NCBI GenBank assembly: GCA_013215505.1
Contig: JABSQZ010000023.1
Location: 53,107-117,106, forward strand
From: Oceanospirillaceae bacterium
Lineage (GTDB): Bacteria > Pseudomonadota > Gammaproteobacteria > Pseudomonadales > Balneatricaceae
Reading direction: 5' to 3'
Length of the DNA: 64,000 bases
Positions 40,490-48,848 of this stretch are shown piece after piece. A model generated the notes under the pieces. It did not search any database, was not told the origin of the DNA, and saw only the letters and a list, made by a program, of their open reading frames with translations. The translations under genes and the position numbers were made by a program. Position 1 is the stretch's first letter. Each line of letters opens with the position of its first letter.

Positions 40490-41351
40490 TCTGAGCAGTT
40501 TTCTTCTGCAATATCAATGCTACTTTTCCAAGAATCTGCTCTTTGGCGAGGAAACCCCAAAAGCGACTGTCATTGGAATTGTCACGGTTATCGCCCATTA
40601 CAAAGTAATGCCCGGCCGGCACTGTCCAGGATGCCTGCATCCCGGCTCTGTTGCTTTGCAGTTGAATTTTATAGCGTCTTTGATTTAAATTCTCCGAAAA
40701 AACCTGACGCTGCGCCTCTGCAAAAAGCAGATAGCGCGACAGTTTCAACCCATTGATTGACAGGTCTTTTCCGTTCAGTACAACCTCATCCCCAGGCAGC
40801 CCCACTATTCGTTTAACAAAGTTCACCTTGGAATCTTCAGGGTACTCAAATACCACCAAATCGCCGCGCAGTAACTTTTTAGTCATCGCCGTTTTATACA
40901 GTGGCACACCTAAATAGCTATAGTGCCCATAGCCCCACTTTTCAACCAGTAACAAATCACCCGGGTTAATGCCCGGTGACATCGAGGCTGCAGGGATGAG
41001 AAAGGACTCGTAAAAAAATGCTTTAACAGCAACAACGCATGAAAACATCAACACTAGCAGCCCAATCAGGCCGTACCAGCGGCTATACCATTTGCGAACA
41101 AAATTGCTGGGGTATTTCTTTAGTATAAACAGAATATGCAGCACACTGACTAACGCAAAACTGACACGTAAAGGCGCATATTCAGCCAGGGGCAAGCTGT
41201 GTAATTGCAGCCAAATATCCCCTATTGCCGCTGCCAGACCTAGTAACAAGTACCCAGCTGCCCATTTGATACTGCCGGCATATAAGTGTGCCAACGGTTG
41301 TAAAAAGAGTGCTAAACAACAGGCTAACCAAGTTTTAGGCTTTACATTCAT
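40479..41351 (-). CDS. Signal peptidase I with extra N-terminal membrane segments
   Basis: Cleaves signal peptides at the outer face of the inner membrane. The catalytic Ser123 is in PAASMSPGINPGD and the Lys180 in KVNFVKRIVGLPGDEV; the box GHYFVMGDNRDNSNDSR is intact. Before the catalytic domain there are four hydrophobic segments (about 8-24, 30-48, 62-78 and 93-112) rather than the usual one or two. It lies outside the usual lepA-lepB-rnc context, so it is probably a secondary signal peptidase. Length 290. Confidence 0.9.
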   Translation of the reverse strand: MNVKPKTWLACCLALFLQPLAHLYAGSIKWAAGYLLLGLAAAIGDIWLQLHSLPLAEYAPLRVSFALVSVLHILFILKKYPSNFVRKWYSRWYGLIGLLVLMFSCVVAVKAFFYESFLIPAASMSPGINPGDLLLVEKWGYGHYSYLGVPLYKTAMTKKLLRGDLVVFEYPEDSKVNFVKRIVGLPGDEVVLNGKDLSINGLKLSRYLLFAEAQRQVFSENLNQRRYKIQLQSNRAGMQASWTVPAGHYFVMGDNRDNSNDSRFWGFLAKEQILGKVALILQKKTAQTTE

Positions 41352-41391
41352 ACAATCATGTCTCTATGAAAATTAATGGTCAATCTGAATC

Positions 41392-42024
41392 TTATTTACT
41401 GGTTGCCAAGCGAGTCGCCAAACCTATAAAAATCAGCCCCAACAAACCATCAATGTGTCGCCCCAGTTTCAATTTTTTGCCTAGTATCCGACCCAGACTA
41501 CTAAAAAAGAGTGCAAAGAGCATATTCATAGCCAGTGCAAAGATACTTAGCAGCATGCCTAAGATAAATATCTGCATAGAGATAGGGTGGGAGGTATTAA
41601 TGAATTGCGGCAGAAATAGACTAAAAAATAACAGCGCCTTGGGGTTGAGCAAGTTGTTAAGCAAACCTTTACTGATTAAATTAAGGTTACTGACTGCAGG
41701 TACGCTGACCGCCTCGGCCTGAGCCTGATTATTTTCATACCAACTTTTGAGCATCTTACAGCCCAGCCAGGCCAGGTACAGCGCACCTAGTGACTTTATC
41801 GCCAATGCGAGTACTGGCAGGGCCTGCATCAATTGGCCTAAACCAAAAGCAACTAAGAGTGTCTGTACCACCCCGGCAATGAACACGCCGATAGATAACA
41901 TCAGTCCCGCTTTAAAGCCGCGGCTAGAAGAGTAACTGGAAATAAGAACTAAGTCGGGCCCGGGGGAAATAACTAAAAAGAATATGGCGGTAAAAAAAAT
42001 CGGCAGGACAGATAAATCAAACAT
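41392..42024 (-). CDS. LysE/RhtB-family amino acid exporter
   Basis: 210-residue membrane protein with six hydrophobic segments. The family N-terminus is seen in FFLVISPGPDLVLISSYSSS (about 16-35), then GLMLSIGVFIAGVVQTLL and LLNPKALLFFSLFLPQFI. Substrate could be threonine, homoserine or another amino acid; none is indicated. It lies 40 bases upstream of the signal peptidase gene on the same strand. Confidence 0.92.
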   Translation of the reverse strand: MFDLSVLPIFFTAIFFLVISPGPDLVLISSYSSSRGFKAGLMLSIGVFIAGVVQTLLVAFGLGQLMQALPVLALAIKSLGALYLAWLGCKMLKSWYENNQAQAEAVSVPAVSNLNLISKGLLNNLLNPKALLFFSLFLPQFINTSHPISMQIFILGMLLSIFALAMNMLFALFFSSLGRILGKKLKLGRHIDGLLGLIFIGLATRLATSK

Positions 42025-42252
42025 ATTACACCTCGCGAAAGGAAGTGCATCTTAAGCGAGTGCCTGCAAAAAAGCGAATAAAAATACTCCGTTGTCATTG
42101 AATATACGAGTAAGTCAGTTGCGACACTGCCCGGACTTGACTGTGAATTCAATGGTTCAGTGCAACACACTCTATTCTAGGTAAAACACCCTCTGGTGAA
42201 TCGCATGCAAGCTATTGTGGGGCTGTAGGTTAATAGTCACTCGGCTAGCCGA

Positions 42253-42689
42253 TTATGCAGTGCGAATTTTTGGCTTATCTGCAAAACTAATCGCTATTCT
42301 GTTCATGGAGTTCATAAGAGCCACGATTAAAGTTAAACCCACTACCTCTACTTCAGTAAAGTGTTGGAGAAGGTTTTCTTGCTTACTTTCTAGGTCTTTC
42401 TCTGTAGCTATATTAGTGACACTCTCAGACCAATATAAAGCCGCTATCTCACTGTTTGAAAATAATTTACTTTCTTTGCAGACGGCTAAGCAATCTAATT
42501 TTTGTTGCTATTGCCTTCTGCTCTCGCTTTATTTACATGTAAACCTATACAATAAGCACAGCCATTTATTTGAGAAACACGAAGCTGAATCAAAGCCTTT
42601 AATTTATTGTTAATTGAACAAGCATGCTGCTCAACTGACATAAGCATATCTAAAGCACGGCTGTTAATTTGGTAATAATTTATCCTCAC
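42253..42689 (-). pseudogene. AhpD/carboxymuconolactone decarboxylase-family gene with a 1-base deletion
   Basis: The first 63 codons read MRINYYQINSRALDMLMSVEQ and contain the redox motif CAYCIGLH, then stop. Dropping back one base near 42510 restores QQKLDCLAVCKESKLFSNSE and continues to a normal C-terminus (VVGLTLIVALMNSMNRIAIS) at the TAA at 42253-42255. The joined product is about 145 residues, the family length, and the junction falls at the usual GESQQRL position. A single deletion is the simplest explanation; sequencing error cannot be excluded. Confidence 0.85.
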
Positions 42690-42754
42690 TGATAAGCCCC
42701 CAGTTCAATGAAACGGTCTGTCTGGCCAGAATTAATTTTTCTTTTTCTTTTTCA

Positions 42755-43522
42755 TTAGAATTTGCCGTTGCTATTTTTCCATTTGTCACGCGCCGGAATA
42801 GCTTCCGTCGTGTCCCAGTGTTCAACAATTTTTCCATCCTTTAATCGATAGAGATCAAAGAAAGAGGACGGTACTTGGTGGGCATAACCTTCGCATACAG
42901 ATAGAACAAAATTACCTTCCGCTAGAAGCCGATGGGATTTCTCATATCTAATAGGGATGGAGCCATCAGCGGTGGAGTTTGACAATGCAGCACTCAGGTC
43001 AACAAGATCATTAGCAAAATGTGGATTATGCTCCCTATACTCTTCACGGTTTATGTAATCACCCAATTTTCCTGGACATCCAACAATCAGAACGTCTTCA
43101 ATAAATGATTGGATAACCCTGCGGTTTCTTTCCGTCATGTCATGATCTATAACTTGGGTTTCACCATCGACCATTGTGTTACCAGAAACATTAGGTGCTT
43201 TTCTTTTTTGAATATTATCCCAATGTTCAACTGCTTGACCGTCTTCAAAGCGAAAGATTTCGAAGCCTATATTTCGGGTAGCAAAGTCATACTCAGTATG
43301 GGCGAATACAAAATCATTATCTTCAAAAACTCGCACAATATTTACACTAGGAGATGTTTTAGATAGGCGTTTAAATAGTTCAGCTAATCCTTCACTACCT
43401 TCATGAGTCTGCGGATTGTGCTGAATGTATTTTTCTTCGTTTACCACAGATATGAATGCCGGGTCACCGGTCTCGATGCTTTTCAATAAATTGCTTATCT
43501 GTTCTTTTTTGTTTGAGGGCAT
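42755..43522 (-). CDS. Double SnoaL/NTF2-like domain protein
   Basis: 255-residue soluble protein made of two homologous SnoaL-like halves (about 1-118 and 128-255). Each ends with the recognisable strand: FRFEDGQAVEHWDNIQKR in the first and YRLKDGKIVEHWDTTEAIP in the second, and each has the YIQHNP or YREHNP motif. SnoaL-like proteins are small cyclases, isomerases or ligand binders; the role here is unknown. It is 65 bases upstream of the frameshifted AhpD-type gene on the same strand. Confidence 0.85.
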   Translation of the reverse strand: MPSNKKEQISNLLKSIETGDPAFISVVNEEKYIQHNPQTHEGSEGLAELFKRLSKTSPSVNIVRVFEDNDFVFAHTEYDFATRNIGFEIFRFEDGQAVEHWDNIQKRKAPNVSGNTMVDGETQVIDHDMTERNRRVIQSFIEDVLIVGCPGKLGDYINREEYREHNPHFANDLVDLSAALSNSTADGSIPIRYEKSHRLLAEGNFVLSVCEGYAHQVPSSFFDLYRLKDGKIVEHWDTTEAIPARDKWKNSNGKF

Positions 43523-43801
43523 TGATACAACCTATGAATTATTGATGGCTAGCACCCTTAAGCACCTGATGTTGAGGCGCTAGGCAGCGGTAAGCTAGCC
43601 TGTTGATACTGCAGAGAATTATTAAACGGTAAAAACCAGTGAATGGCAAGATGCGATCATAGAGCAAGCTAGGCCACTGTTGGCCGTGAATTACCCCATG
43701 CCGCCTGTGTAAAAAGTCTAATGTGGAAGAATCCAGTTGCTTGAATGCAAAAATAGATCGGCTTGCAAATCTGATCCTGCCTGTTCAAGTTTCAGGAAAT
43801 G

Positions 43802-44524
43802 TTACTGCAACAATAAATTAAGGCTATTGATTTGCTGCTCAACCTGCAGATAGGCATCTTGGTTCCAAATAATATACTTTTCCTGAAAATCAATTTTATA
43901 CTCAGTAGCTGCTAGCAAATCCATGCCCAACAGACCATCATAGTTGGCATTTCCCTTGTGCTCAATAATCATCACAGGCTTAGCTTTAGAATGATAGGGG
44001 CCGTAGGTTATTTGCTGTAATGATAACTGCCAGGTTTTTATCAGACCTCCACCTGCTACCTGGGCATAGGACACTGGCGCTTGTTGCTGGTCAAAATTTG
44101 CAATAGATCCGAGGTGAAAAACTGTCAGCGAAGCACCTGTATCTAGTAACAAATTTAGACTCTGAGTTTTACCCTTATACTTGACCAAAACAGGTACTAT
44201 TACCTGATTTGCATAGATACCCACCTGGGTTTTCAGGCGCGTCTTGAGTTCAGATAGTTCGGCTATTTTATTTCTAGTGGTGATACTTTTAGCAAAATTG
44301 CTATTTTGAAAATCATATTCACGCTGCTGTTGCTGGCTGTTATTCAGTTCAATAACTTTCCTGATTTGCAGTTGTTTGCGATAGCGGGCAGGCACTTGGG
44401 AGAGCCTATCTACGTAAATTTTACGGCCCTGCTCATTGGTATATTGATATATTTCTGCTGCAGCGGACAATGACAGGACACTAACAGCGCTGCCAAGAAT
44501 TATTGCACTAAAATAGTTCCACAT
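43802..44524 (-). CDS. Exported retropepsin-like aspartic protease with DUF4124-like N-terminus
   Basis: 240 residues. A signal peptide (about 1-23, ending AAA) is followed by a DUF4124-like stretch (about 24-50, EIYQYTNEQGRKIYVDRLSQ), a Gln-rich helical segment (about 60-100) and a clan AA protease domain with the catalytic motif LLLDTGAS (Asp128) and the downstream DGLLGMDLL. A single DTGAS motif implies a homodimer, as in retropepsins. Substrate unknown. It stands alone between the SnoaL-like gene and the TetR gene. Confidence 0.85.
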   Translation of the reverse strand: MWNYFSAIILGSAVSVLSLSAAAEIYQYTNEQGRKIYVDRLSQVPARYRKQLQIRKVIELNNSQQQQREYDFQNSNFAKSITTRNKIAELSELKTRLKTQVGIYANQVIVPVLVKYKGKTQSLNLLLDTGASLTVFHLGSIANFDQQQAPVSYAQVAGGGLIKTWQLSLQQITYGPYHSKAKPVMIIEHKGNANYDGLLGMDLLAATEYKIDFQEKYIIWNQDAYLQVEQQINSLNLLLQ

Positions 44525-44647
44525 GTATGTCCCGAAAAATGCACATAAAAATTAAAAAACTAAATTAACTATAGCAGCTACAGCTGGAAAACTTAGGTTA
44601 GTTTCAGTGCCTAATGTGATAAAAAACTAGCGTGGGTGAGTGAGGGA

Positions 44648-45253
44648 TTATTGATCCTCAGACAAATGCCGTGCAATTAACTGCTCTATCAGCAGATAGA
44701 AACGTTGCTCGGCCCGCTTTGAATCCAATAAGTTCTTTTGCATACTGTGACCTAAATATAGACTGTAAAACTCGTAGGCAAATAACTCTGCATCAGTGCT
44801 CTTTTTAAAATCACCACTGCCTTTACAGCGCTCTACCAGGTCTGATAAATAACATAGCAGACGCCGCTGCTGGTCCTGCATATAGTCTTTAATCAGACCA
44901 GAATCACGATCATTATATTCTATCGCCGCTTTGATAAATGGGCAGCTGGTTTTATGCTGTCTGTCTAAGCTGGTCGCCCAGTTCAACCAGATTACTTTAA
45001 GGTTATGCAGGTTATCGATCGGATCCTGGCAGTAAGCTCTTTTTAACACACTTTCAACAAACATTTGTTCAGTGTATTTCAATATCGCAATTTGCATATC
45101 TTCCTTGTCGGAAAAATGCGATATCACTCCGGTTCTGGACATCAGAGCCGCTTTGGCTATTTTTCCGATAGTCACATTGAGCAAACCAAAACTACTGGCA
45201 TACTCAAAACCTTTACGTAATATTTTTTCCCTGGTCTGGGCACTCTTGTTCAT
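44648..45253 (-). CDS. TetR-family repressor
   Basis: 201 residues with an N-terminal HTH (about 8-55; GKIAKAALMSRTGVISHFSD) and a helical ligand domain resembling the subgroup that ends in a C-terminal YfiR-like helix bundle. Its ATG overlaps the end of the hydrolase gene by 4 bases, so the two form an operon. Two related palindromes upstream of the hydrolase are its probable operators, which would make the operon self-regulated. Confidence 0.92.
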   Translation of the reverse strand: MNKSAQTREKILRKGFEYASSFGLLNVTIGKIAKAALMSRTGVISHFSDKEDMQIAILKYTEQMFVESVLKRAYCQDPIDNLHNLKVIWLNWATSLDRQHKTSCPFIKAAIEYNDRDSGLIKDYMQDQQRRLLCYLSDLVERCKGSGDFKKSTDAELFAYEFYSLYLGHSMQKNLLDSKRAEQRFYLLIEQLIARHLSEDQ

Positions 45254-46143
45254 CTTTTTACTACTTCAGCAACAGCAAAATCAGCTATTTTCGCCAGCAA
45301 ATCTAGATCTTTTAACAGTTTCACGTGCCCTAGATTTACGCTAGTGAAAAACTCATGCTCAGTGCCTTGCAGCAGTTTCTGAGTCGCAGAATAAGGGCAA
45401 GTCTGATCGGTAGTATCGTGAATAAACAGGAAGTTTTGATCAACTTTTGCAATGTTTTTATGCGGGGCTAAATCCTGCCAGCTGATCTTGTGGGTGGCTG
45501 AGACTTTTTCCAACAGATTATCCAGCATTGATCGGGCAATGCCGACACTGGCAACAGCATCATACATATTTTCGAAGAACAGCGCGGGAGCAGATATTAA
45601 AATTATCTTTTTGCCGACAAGCAGTTGTGGCGCTAAGTTCATAACCCCCAGAGCGCCCATTGAATGACCCACTACGGCCAAAGGTGTGACTTTTTGCAGT
45701 GCCAAATAATTTAGCGCCGCTGTAGTCCCCTCTACAAAAGCAAACAAGTGAGAATAACTGCCCGCTGACTTGCCATGGCCGATCTGATCAAGGGAGTATA
45801 CAGTAAAGCCACTTTGCATTAGATGGTCTATCACTTGGGTAAAACGAGTACTGCTGTCTCCCCAGCCGTGACAAAGTAAAATATTTTTATCTGGGTCAGC
45901 ATTGGCGTTGACGAATTTATGCAGGCATAAATCCCCCAGTGACGTCTCAATCATCACCGAGCTGGGGGTCTCGCCAGTACGCATTTCATAGACTCTTCTG
46001 CTGAAAGGATTACCCAATAATTTACCGGCGACTTTGACACTGAGAAATGGCGAGCAAATGGTTAGCCAATGAGTGGCGAAGTGGATCACTTTTTTGCTGA
46101 AATTAGGTTTACTGACACCAGGTTCAAAATATATATCTTTCAT
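45250..46143 (-). CDS. Alpha/beta hydrolase
   Basis: 297-residue hydrolase. The oxyanion region is LLCHGWGDSSTRF (about 89-101), the nucleophile Ser161 lies in VVGHSMGALG, and the acid and His are suggested by FIHDTTDQTCP and NLGHVKLLKD. The first 50 residues contain a hydrophobic stretch that may lie on the membrane. It is the first gene of a hydrolase-TetR operon. Substrate unknown. Confidence 0.88.
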   Translation of the reverse strand: MKDIYFEPGVSKPNFSKKVIHFATHWLTICSPFLSVKVAGKLLGNPFSRRVYEMRTGETPSSVMIETSLGDLCLHKFVNANADPDKNILLCHGWGDSSTRFTQVIDHLMQSGFTVYSLDQIGHGKSAGSYSHLFAFVEGTTAALNYLALQKVTPLAVVGHSMGALGVMNLAPQLLVGKKIILISAPALFFENMYDAVASVGIARSMLDNLLEKVSATHKISWQDLAPHKNIAKVDQNFLFIHDTTDQTCPYSATQKLLQGTEHEFFTSVNLGHVKLLKDLDLLAKIADFAVAEVVKR

Positions 46144-46156
46144 GAGCGCTCTCTAA

Positions 46157-46176
46157 AATAGTACAGTCGCACTATT
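46157..46176. promoter_or_regulatory. TetR operator candidate 1
   Basis: AATAGTACAGTCGCACTATT: AATAGT and ACTATT are perfect inverted repeats with 8 bases between. It begins 14 bases before the hydrolase ATG and shares AATAGTACAGT with the second site. Confidence 0.6.
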
Positions 46177-46192
46177 ATAGACAAAAACATTT

Positions 46193-46212
46193 AAAGTACA
46201 ACTGTACTATTT
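46193..46212. promoter_or_regulatory. TetR operator candidate 2
   Basis: Centred on AGTACAACTGTACT (46195-46208), a 14-base near-perfect palindrome. On the minus strand it reads AATAGTACAGTTGTACTT, matching site 1 over AATAGTACAGT. The two sites are about 35 bases apart and lie between the hydrolase and the small divergent reading frame. Confidence 0.6.
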
Positions 46213-46252
46213 AAACTTTAACTTTATTGTAGGATATTTTCAGGGAGTGAAT

Positions 46253-46336
46253 ATGAGAATTTTAACCAAGGAGCTGACAGGACTCTGGGTTAATCACTAC
46301 GACAGTTTTCAGAAAATAGTGAACACTCGCTCATAG
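46253..46336 (+). other. Small orphan reading frame, possible remnant of a gene divergent from the hydrolase
   Basis: ATG at 46253 with GGGAGTG upstream opens MRILTKELTGLWVNHYDSFQ and stops after 27 codons; 36 bases later the truncated repeat element begins. The good ribosome-binding site and the TetR operators in front suggest the 5' end of a once longer gene. It could also be a chance frame. The interval 46144-46717 holds only this, the operators and the repeat. Confidence 0.4.
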
Positions 46337-46371
46337 TTCAGCCCATGCAGTGATATAGACACCAAGCCTTA

Positions 46372-46577
46372 GAAACATATGAACAAGTCCGGTACGCCTC
46401 TGGCATTCATAGCATCGTGAGATCTAGGCATCGTACCCAGAGGGCATACTAATTACAGACATGCCGGTCGCCTACAGGGATATAGGTACCTAGACTTTGC
46501 ATGGAGCAAAAAGTCTGTGCCTGTCGAAAGTTATCATGCCCGAGGGTGCGATAAACATTCGATCGGGATGCTCTCAG
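46372..46577. mobile_element. Partial second copy of the MITE-like element
   Basis: Starts GAAACATATGAACAAGTCC and follows the left half of the element at 38361 through GAGATCTAGGCATCG and GCCTGTCGAAAGT to CGGGATGCTCT, but carries two additional internal segments (one of about 20 bases after GGCATCG, one of about 50 bases before GCCTGTCG). The right half and right terminal repeat are missing. Non-coding. Confidence 0.8.
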
Positions 46578-46717
46578 CTATTAAATTCACCATCACGGCT
46601 GATATAGGGGTAGGTATGGGGGAATTGACAGATAGCGACAGGGCTACTAAATAAAGATTAAACTAGAGAAGCTATCAGGAAAAGGACTGTCTGCCCTCTC
46701 CCTTAGCTGCAGAGCAA

Positions 46718-47611
46718 CTAGCTTTTTGACGCTTGGTAAATCCCCTCGATTGAGGCATCCATAGTGGCATCAAACTCAGCATCAGACTGCCCTGCTGACA
46801 ATCCTTCAGAGAGTGCGCGAGAGAAACTGGCGATCATGCCATTATTCGCACCGAGACGTTGATTAGCTTCGTCACGCTTATAACCACCTGATAGCGCGAC
46901 TACTTTGACAACTTTATGATGAGCGACACAGTCAGCATATAAGTTGGCAGTTTCCGGCAATGTTAACTTCAACATCACTTGCTGATCTGCGTCCAGCTTG
47001 TCCAGTTGAGAGATTAACGCCGCTTTTAGTAAGTCTTCGGCCAGAGATTTTTCAGTACAGTGGATATCAATTTCAGGTTCAATAATTGGCATTAAGCCCG
47101 CGGCAATAATTTGCTTAGCCACGGCGAACTGTTGCTCAACAACAGCTTCTATTCCCGCTTGATTTGCCAGTTTGATAACTGAGCGCATCTTAGTACCAAA
47201 AATACCTTTAGCGCAGGCTTTGGCGAGTAGCGAATCCAGGTCAGGCATTGCCTTCATTAGCTGTACACCTGAAGTTTCAGCTTCCAGGCCTTTATCAACC
47301 TTGAGGAAAGGCACTACCGCTTTAGTGTTCCACAGATAATCAGCAGTACTTTGACCGTCCACTTCTCTATCCATAGTATTTTCGAACAAAATAGCACCTA
47401 CTACTCGCTCTCCGGTGAAACTTGGGCTGGTCATAATGCGGCTGCGCATCTGATGCACAACGCTGTACATCCCTTCCTCATCGTCCCAAGCATCATCATT
47501 CACACCGTAAAGCGCCAGTGCTTTAGGGGTAGAGCCACCGCTTTGATCTAGCGCGGCAATGAAGCCTGATTGAGATTTAATTTTTTGCAGCTGGTCATTA
47601 TAATTTTTCAC
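46718..47611 (-). CDS. Class I fructose-bisphosphate aldolase
   Basis: Schiff-base aldolase of glycolysis/gluconeogenesis. The start QSGFIAALDQSGGSTPKAL, the segment GTKMRSVIKLANQAG, EPEIDIH, and the Schiff-base Lys215 in VMLKLTLPE are characteristic, and LSGGYKRDEA binds phosphate. A GTG at 47609-47611 (VKNYNDQLQKIK) fits the family better than the GTG four codons upstream. It is last in the leftward catabolic series, after a 303-base gap from the SMP-30 gene, so it may have its own promoter. It could use DHAP made by that locus. Confidence 0.93.
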   Translation of the reverse strand: MKNYNDQLQKIKSQSGFIAALDQSGGSTPKALALYGVNDDAWDDEEGMYSVVHQMRSRIMTSPSFTGERVVGAILFENTMDREVDGQSTADYLWNTKAVVPFLKVDKGLEAETSGVQLMKAMPDLDSLLAKACAKGIFGTKMRSVIKLANQAGIEAVVEQQFAVAKQIIAAGLMPIIEPEIDIHCTEKSLAEDLLKAALISQLDKLDADQQVMLKLTLPETANLYADCVAHHKVVKVVALSGGYKRDEANQRLGANNGMIASFSRALSEGLSAGQSDAEFDATMDASIEGIYQASKS

Positions 47612-47914
47612 AATATATCTCACTGATTAAATTTATAAAACGCTTTTCCATAGTGTCTGAGTCTAAGGAAGATGGGCAAAGGCCCTGTGCGCCTTTGCGA
47701 TACGTCAAATAGACAGGGCTCATTCGCATGGCGCATATTCATGCGCAGCAGTATGCCAGAGAAAGCTGTTTTTTTACAGAGTACTGATAACAGTATTGAT
47801 TGTTTAATAGAGTGACGAGCTGCCAAGTTGAATTTTGTAGTTTAAGGGTGACACTTTCTAATAATAGAAAACGTTATTCTGTCCCATAAGTTAGATTATC
47901 ATCCCGTTTCAGCA
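47612..47914. other. Gene-free interval between SMP-30 and aldolase genes
   Basis: About 300 bases on the minus-strand side of the SMP-30 gene. No strong hairpin with T tract and no clear operator was recognised. A promoter for the aldolase is plausible but not identified. Confidence 0.4.
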
Positions 47915-48805
47915 CTAATTTATGTTTAAGTTACTACACTTTTGCTCGGCCAAACCTTTAATACTTAAATCAACTTTAAACAGATCACCGGCCATTGGTT
48001 GGCGCTTTTTTTCTGCATCATCCAAGCCAAACCAGGCAGAACAAATGTATAACTGAGTCAAGTCAGGACCGCCAAAAGTGCAGCGTGTCGGGTTGGCCAC
48101 CGGTAGATAAATGGTCTGATCTAATACTCCCTGCGGGTTGTACCGGCACACTTTTCCTCCACCCCACAACGCCACCCAAAGATAACCTTGAGCGTCCACT
48201 GTCAGCCCATCGGGCATACCATCTGCCTCACTGAAACTAATAAATGTACGGCGTTCAGACAATTCAGCGGTGGCTGTATTTTGCGCAAACACTTCAACTT
48301 TGTGCTGGAACATATTACTGATATACAGACAAGTTCCGTCCGGGCTCCAGCTAATACCATTGGCCACAGAAAAGCCTCTGGCCATTGCTTTGATCCTCGA
48401 AGCAGAAGTCATGCAAAACAATTCGCCGTCGGCAGCTTGCAGCTGTTTTTCGTTAAGTGTTCCCGCCCACAAACGACCTTGCCGGTCGACTACCGCATCG
48501 TTAAAGCGCACACTTTGCTTCGCAGCTACCGGATCACCGAGGAAACGCTGCTCAGTAAATTGCTGGTCCCAGTGATACAGCCCCTCTTTAGTCGCAGTCA
48601 ACCAACCGCCACTTTCACAAAAGGCAATCGCAGTTAAGGCTAAATCTGAACTGAAGCGCCGATAGTCCCCGCTTTTTGGCTCCAATCTATGCACACAGTG
48701 GCCCTCTGCATCCAGCCAATAGAGTGCCTGCTCTGCACTGCTCCAAATCGGACTCTCACCAATTTCATCCTGACTACTGTAGATATGCTCAACCATTTGC
48801 TGCAT
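47915..48805 (-). CDS. SMP-30/gluconolactonase-family lactonase
   Basis: 296-residue six-bladed beta-propeller. Metal-site motifs: Glu in IGESPIWSSAEQALYWLD (about 16-33), Asn in ANGISWSPDGTCLYISNM (about 148) and Asp in DGMPDGLTVDAQGYLWVALW (about 195-215). These enzymes hydrolyse sugar lactones such as gluconolactone or arabinonolactone. It follows the FGGY kinase by 43 bases. A lactonase suggests that a sugar oxidised at C1, or a sugar-acid lactone, also enters this locus. Confidence 0.9.
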   Translation of the reverse strand: MQQMVEHIYSSQDEIGESPIWSSAEQALYWLDAEGHCVHRLEPKSGDYRRFSSDLALTAIAFCESGGWLTATKEGLYHWDQQFTEQRFLGDPVAAKQSVRFNDAVVDRQGRLWAGTLNEKQLQAADGELFCMTSASRIKAMARGFSVANGISWSPDGTCLYISNMFQHKVEVFAQNTATAELSERRTFISFSEADGMPDGLTVDAQGYLWVALWGGGKVCRYNPQGVLDQTIYLPVANPTRCTFGGPDLTQLYICSAWFGLDDAEKKRQPMAGDLFKVDLSIKGLAEQKCSNLNIN

Positions 48806-48848
48806 TTCAGATCCTCTGGGGTGAAAAATTTAGTGATACACTAACTTA

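Noticed and set aside
42253..42689. Programmed frameshift in the AhpD-type gene
   Set aside because: No slippery heptamer with a downstream structure was seen; a single-base deletion explains it more simply.
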